7,410 bases of DNA from Hydrogenophaga intermedia (lineage in GTDB: Bacteria; Pseudomonadota; Gammaproteobacteria; Burkholderiales; Burkholderiaceae_C): positions 1 to 7,410 of the forward strand of contig CAMBOY010000161.1 of assembly GCA_945869245.1 (NCBI GenBank), given 5' to 3'. The notes below the pieces were generated by a model that was not told the origin of the DNA, did not search any database, and worked only from the letters and a program-made list of their open reading frames with translations. The translations under genes and the position numbers were made by a program. Within the stretch, counting starts at the first letter, position 1, and each line of letters starts with the position of its first letter. Below are positions 6,252 through 7,410 of the stretch, in pieces.

Positions 6252-6740
6252 TCAGCCCAAGCGGAAAAAGCCTGTGCCCAAGGTGCCAGCGCCGATTTCT
6301 GCCTCCTCGGCCTCGCGCACGCCGTGCACCTGCAGCTGCAAGCGCAGCGCCACACCGGCGAGCGGGTGGTTGGCGTCCATCACCACATGCTCGGGGTAGA
6401 TCTCGCTGACAAAATACACCTTGTTGGGGTCGGCCTGTGGGTTGCAGCTCTCGGGCAAGCCTTCAAAGGCCATGCCGATCTCTATGCCTTCGGGGAATTT
6501 GTCCAGTGGCTCCAGAAACAGCAGCTGGTCGTCGAAATCGCCAAAGGCGTCGATCGGCTCTAGGTGCAAATCCAGCGCGTCGCCCGTCTCGTGCCCCTGC
6601 AAGGCCGCCTCGACGCGCGCCAGCAAATCGCTGCCACCGACCAGGAATTCCACCGGATCTTCCAGTACATCCAGCACCTCACCTTGGGCGTCTTTCAGCG
6701 TCCAGGTCAGTGCCACCACACATTGATCAGAAATTTTCAT
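6252..6740 (-). CDS. FKBP-type peptidyl-prolyl cis-trans isomerase, SlyD-like without His-rich tail
   Basis: It is predicted to catalyse cis-trans isomerisation at proline bonds and to act as a folding helper in the cytoplasm. The product has 162 residues and no signal peptide. It starts MKISDQCVVALTW, close to the SlyD N-terminus, which is why I prefer the ATG at 6740 to an in-frame ATG at 6764. The FKBP half-domains are at about 1-65 and 123-145, with GHETGD (49-54) and DAFGDFD (64-70) as landmarks. The insert-in-flap chaperone domain lies in between (about 70-122), and DANHPLAG (122-129) closes it. The C-terminus is short (GAGTLGTGFFRLG) and lacks the His- and Cys-rich metal-binding tail of E. 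coli SlyD, so a role in nickel delivery is unlikely. No clear Shine-Dalgarno precedes the start. It is divergent from the cupin gene and convergent with dut. Confidence 0.92.
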   Translation of the reverse strand: MKISDQCVVALTWTLKDAQGEVLDVLEDPVEFLVGGSDLLARVEAALQGHETGDALDLHLEPIDAFGDFDDQLLFLEPLDKFPEGIEIGMAFEGLPESCNPQADPNKVYFVSEIYPEHVVMDANHPLAGVALRLQLQVHGVREAEEAEIGAGTLGTGFFRLG

Positions 6741-6742
6741 CC

Positions 6743-6752
6743 GACAATTGTC
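6743..6752. promoter_or_regulatory. Palindrome GACAATTGTC in the divergent start region; possible paired -10 elements
   Basis: This perfect 10-bp palindrome lies in the 14 nt between the FKBP start (first base 6740, minus) and the cupin start (6755, plus), with its centre equally far (7.5 nt) from both. On each strand it reads GACAAT, two mismatches from TATAAT, ending 6 nt before the ATG. If these are -10 elements, both mRNAs would begin at or next to their start codons. No good -35 box is seen on either side, so an operator is the alternative. Confidence 0.4.
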
Positions 6753-6754
6753 CC

Positions 6755-7410
6755 ATGAGCACACACCGCACTCCCCTCCCGACCGATCAGCCTATGTCCT
6801 TGCTGGCTGGCTTGTCGCCGCAGCAATTCATGAAACGCCACTGGCAAAAGCGACCGTTGCTGATTCGCCAGGCGATCCCCGGCTTTGTGCCGCCCGTGGA
6901 CCGACAGGCTTTGTTTGCGTTGGCCACACAGCCCGACGTCGAGTCGCGCCTGATCGCGCAGCGCGCGGCCCAGGGTGGCCACGCGGGGGCCTGGCAACTC
7001 AAGCACGGCCCTTTCCAGCCGCGCCAGTTGCCACCACAAAAACGACCAGGCTGGACCCTCTTGGTGCAAGGTGTGGATTTGCATGTGCCCACCGTGCACG
7101 CATTGATGCAGCGGTTTCGTTTTGTGCCCGACGCGCGGCTCGACGACATCATGATTTCCTGGGCCAGTGAGCAAGGTGGCGTGGGGCCGCATGTCGACAG
7201 CTACGACGTGTTTCTGTTGCAAGCCCATGGTCGGCGCCGGTGGCGTATTGCCCCGCCGGGCGACCGGTCGCTGGTGCCCAATCTGCCCGTGAAAATCCTC
7301 GCGCAATTTGCGCCCACCGAAGAGTTTGTGCTGGAGCCGGGCGATATGCTGTATCTGCCACCGAATTGGGGCCACGACGGGGTGGCCGACAGCGGCGACT
7401 GCATGACCTA
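6755..7410 (+). CDS. Cupin-type 2-oxoglutarate oxygenase, YcfD/RoxA family (ribosomal protein uL16 arginine hydroxylase), 3' partial
   Basis: Members of this family are iron- and 2-oxoglutarate-dependent JmjC-like oxygenases; E. coli YcfD hydroxylates Arg81 of ribosomal protein L16. The frame is open from ATG 6755 to the window edge, giving 218 complete codons of an expected 370 or so. Residues 26-35 (MKRHWQKRPL) match the YcfD N-terminal motif, KHGPF (83-87) and LLVQGVD (102-108) follow, and DDIMISWA (130-137) leads to the iron site. The iron ligands are His146 and Asp148 in GGVGPHVDSYDVFLLQ and His207 in PPNWGHDG, spaced 61 residues apart, against 62 in E. coli. GRRRWR (159-164) holds the Arg expected to bind 2-oxoglutarate. 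The dimerisation and winged-helix-like C-terminal parts are outside the window. No Shine-Dalgarno is seen before 6755, nor before a second in-frame ATG at 6794, so the start could be either; leaderless translation is possible. Confidence 0.93.
   Translation, partial: MSTHRTPLPTDQPMSLLAGLSPQQFMKRHWQKRPLLIRQAIPGFVPPVDRQALFALATQPDVESRLIAQRAAQGGHAGAWQLKHGPFQPRQLPPQKRPGWTLLVQGVDLHVPTVHALMQRFRFVPDARLDDIMISWASEQGGVGPHVDSYDVFLLQAHGRRRWRIAPPGDRSLVPNLPVKILAQFAPTEEFVLEPGDMLYLPPNWGHDGVADSGDCMT

Noticed and set aside
6748..7170. 140-codon plus-strand open frame over the start of the cupin gene
   Set aside because: Out of frame with the YcfD-like protein, whose HxD...H iron site and N-terminal motif are clear from ATG 6755.
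1..7410. Mobile elements, CRISPR arrays, tRNA or rRNA genes, toxin-antitoxin or defence genes
   Set aside because: No transposase, terminal repeats, regularly spaced repeats, cloverleaf sequences or defence-type domains were seen.

Overview
The window reads as chromosomal DNA from a GC-rich betaproteobacterium, most likely of the order Burkholderiales and Comamonadaceae-like. I base this on the protein sequences and the dense, GC-biased coding. No database search was possible, so the taxon is an inference. There is no sign of phage, insertion sequences, CRISPR, tRNA or rRNA. Most of it is ordinary core metabolism plus one transport operon, and I do not see an obviously new system.

Layout. 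Positions 1-1833 hold dxs, cut at its 5' end, the entry enzyme of the non-mevalonate isoprenoid pathway. A 248-nt intergenic stretch (1834-2081) is AT-richer than its surroundings and carries a pair of imperfect direct repeats, a perfect 7-bp inverted repeat and a -10-like hexamer. It probably holds the control region of the next operon. Positions 2082-5719 encode a complete tripartite TRAP transporter in the order binding protein, small permease, large permease. The binding protein has a Tat-like signal and the residue pattern of the 2-oxoacid-binding TakP type, rather than clear signs of a C4-dicarboxylate binder. A strong intrinsic terminator at 3186-3212 separates the binding-protein gene from the two membrane genes. 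The dUTPase gene dut (5738-6187) begins 18 nt after the large permease and is probably read from the same transcript.

A long hairpin with T runs on both strands (6197-6238) closes dut and the convergent FKBP-type prolyl isomerase gene (6252-6740, minus strand; SlyD-like without the His-rich tail). Back-to-back with the latter, with only 14 nt between the two start codons, is a gene for a YcfD/RoxA-type cupin oxygenase (6755 to the window edge, 3' truncated), a family that hydroxylates ribosomal protein uL16.

The most interesting points are regulatory. One is the terminator inside the TRAP operon. Another is a perfect 10-bp palindrome exactly centred between the divergent FKBP and cupin start codons, which puts a GACAAT -10-like hexamer 6 nt before each ATG and suggests paired leaderless transcripts. 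A third is the placement of a probable pyruvate/2-oxoacid importer next to dxs, whose substrate is pyruvate. The large permease is also unusually long, with a central insert and an acidic tail.
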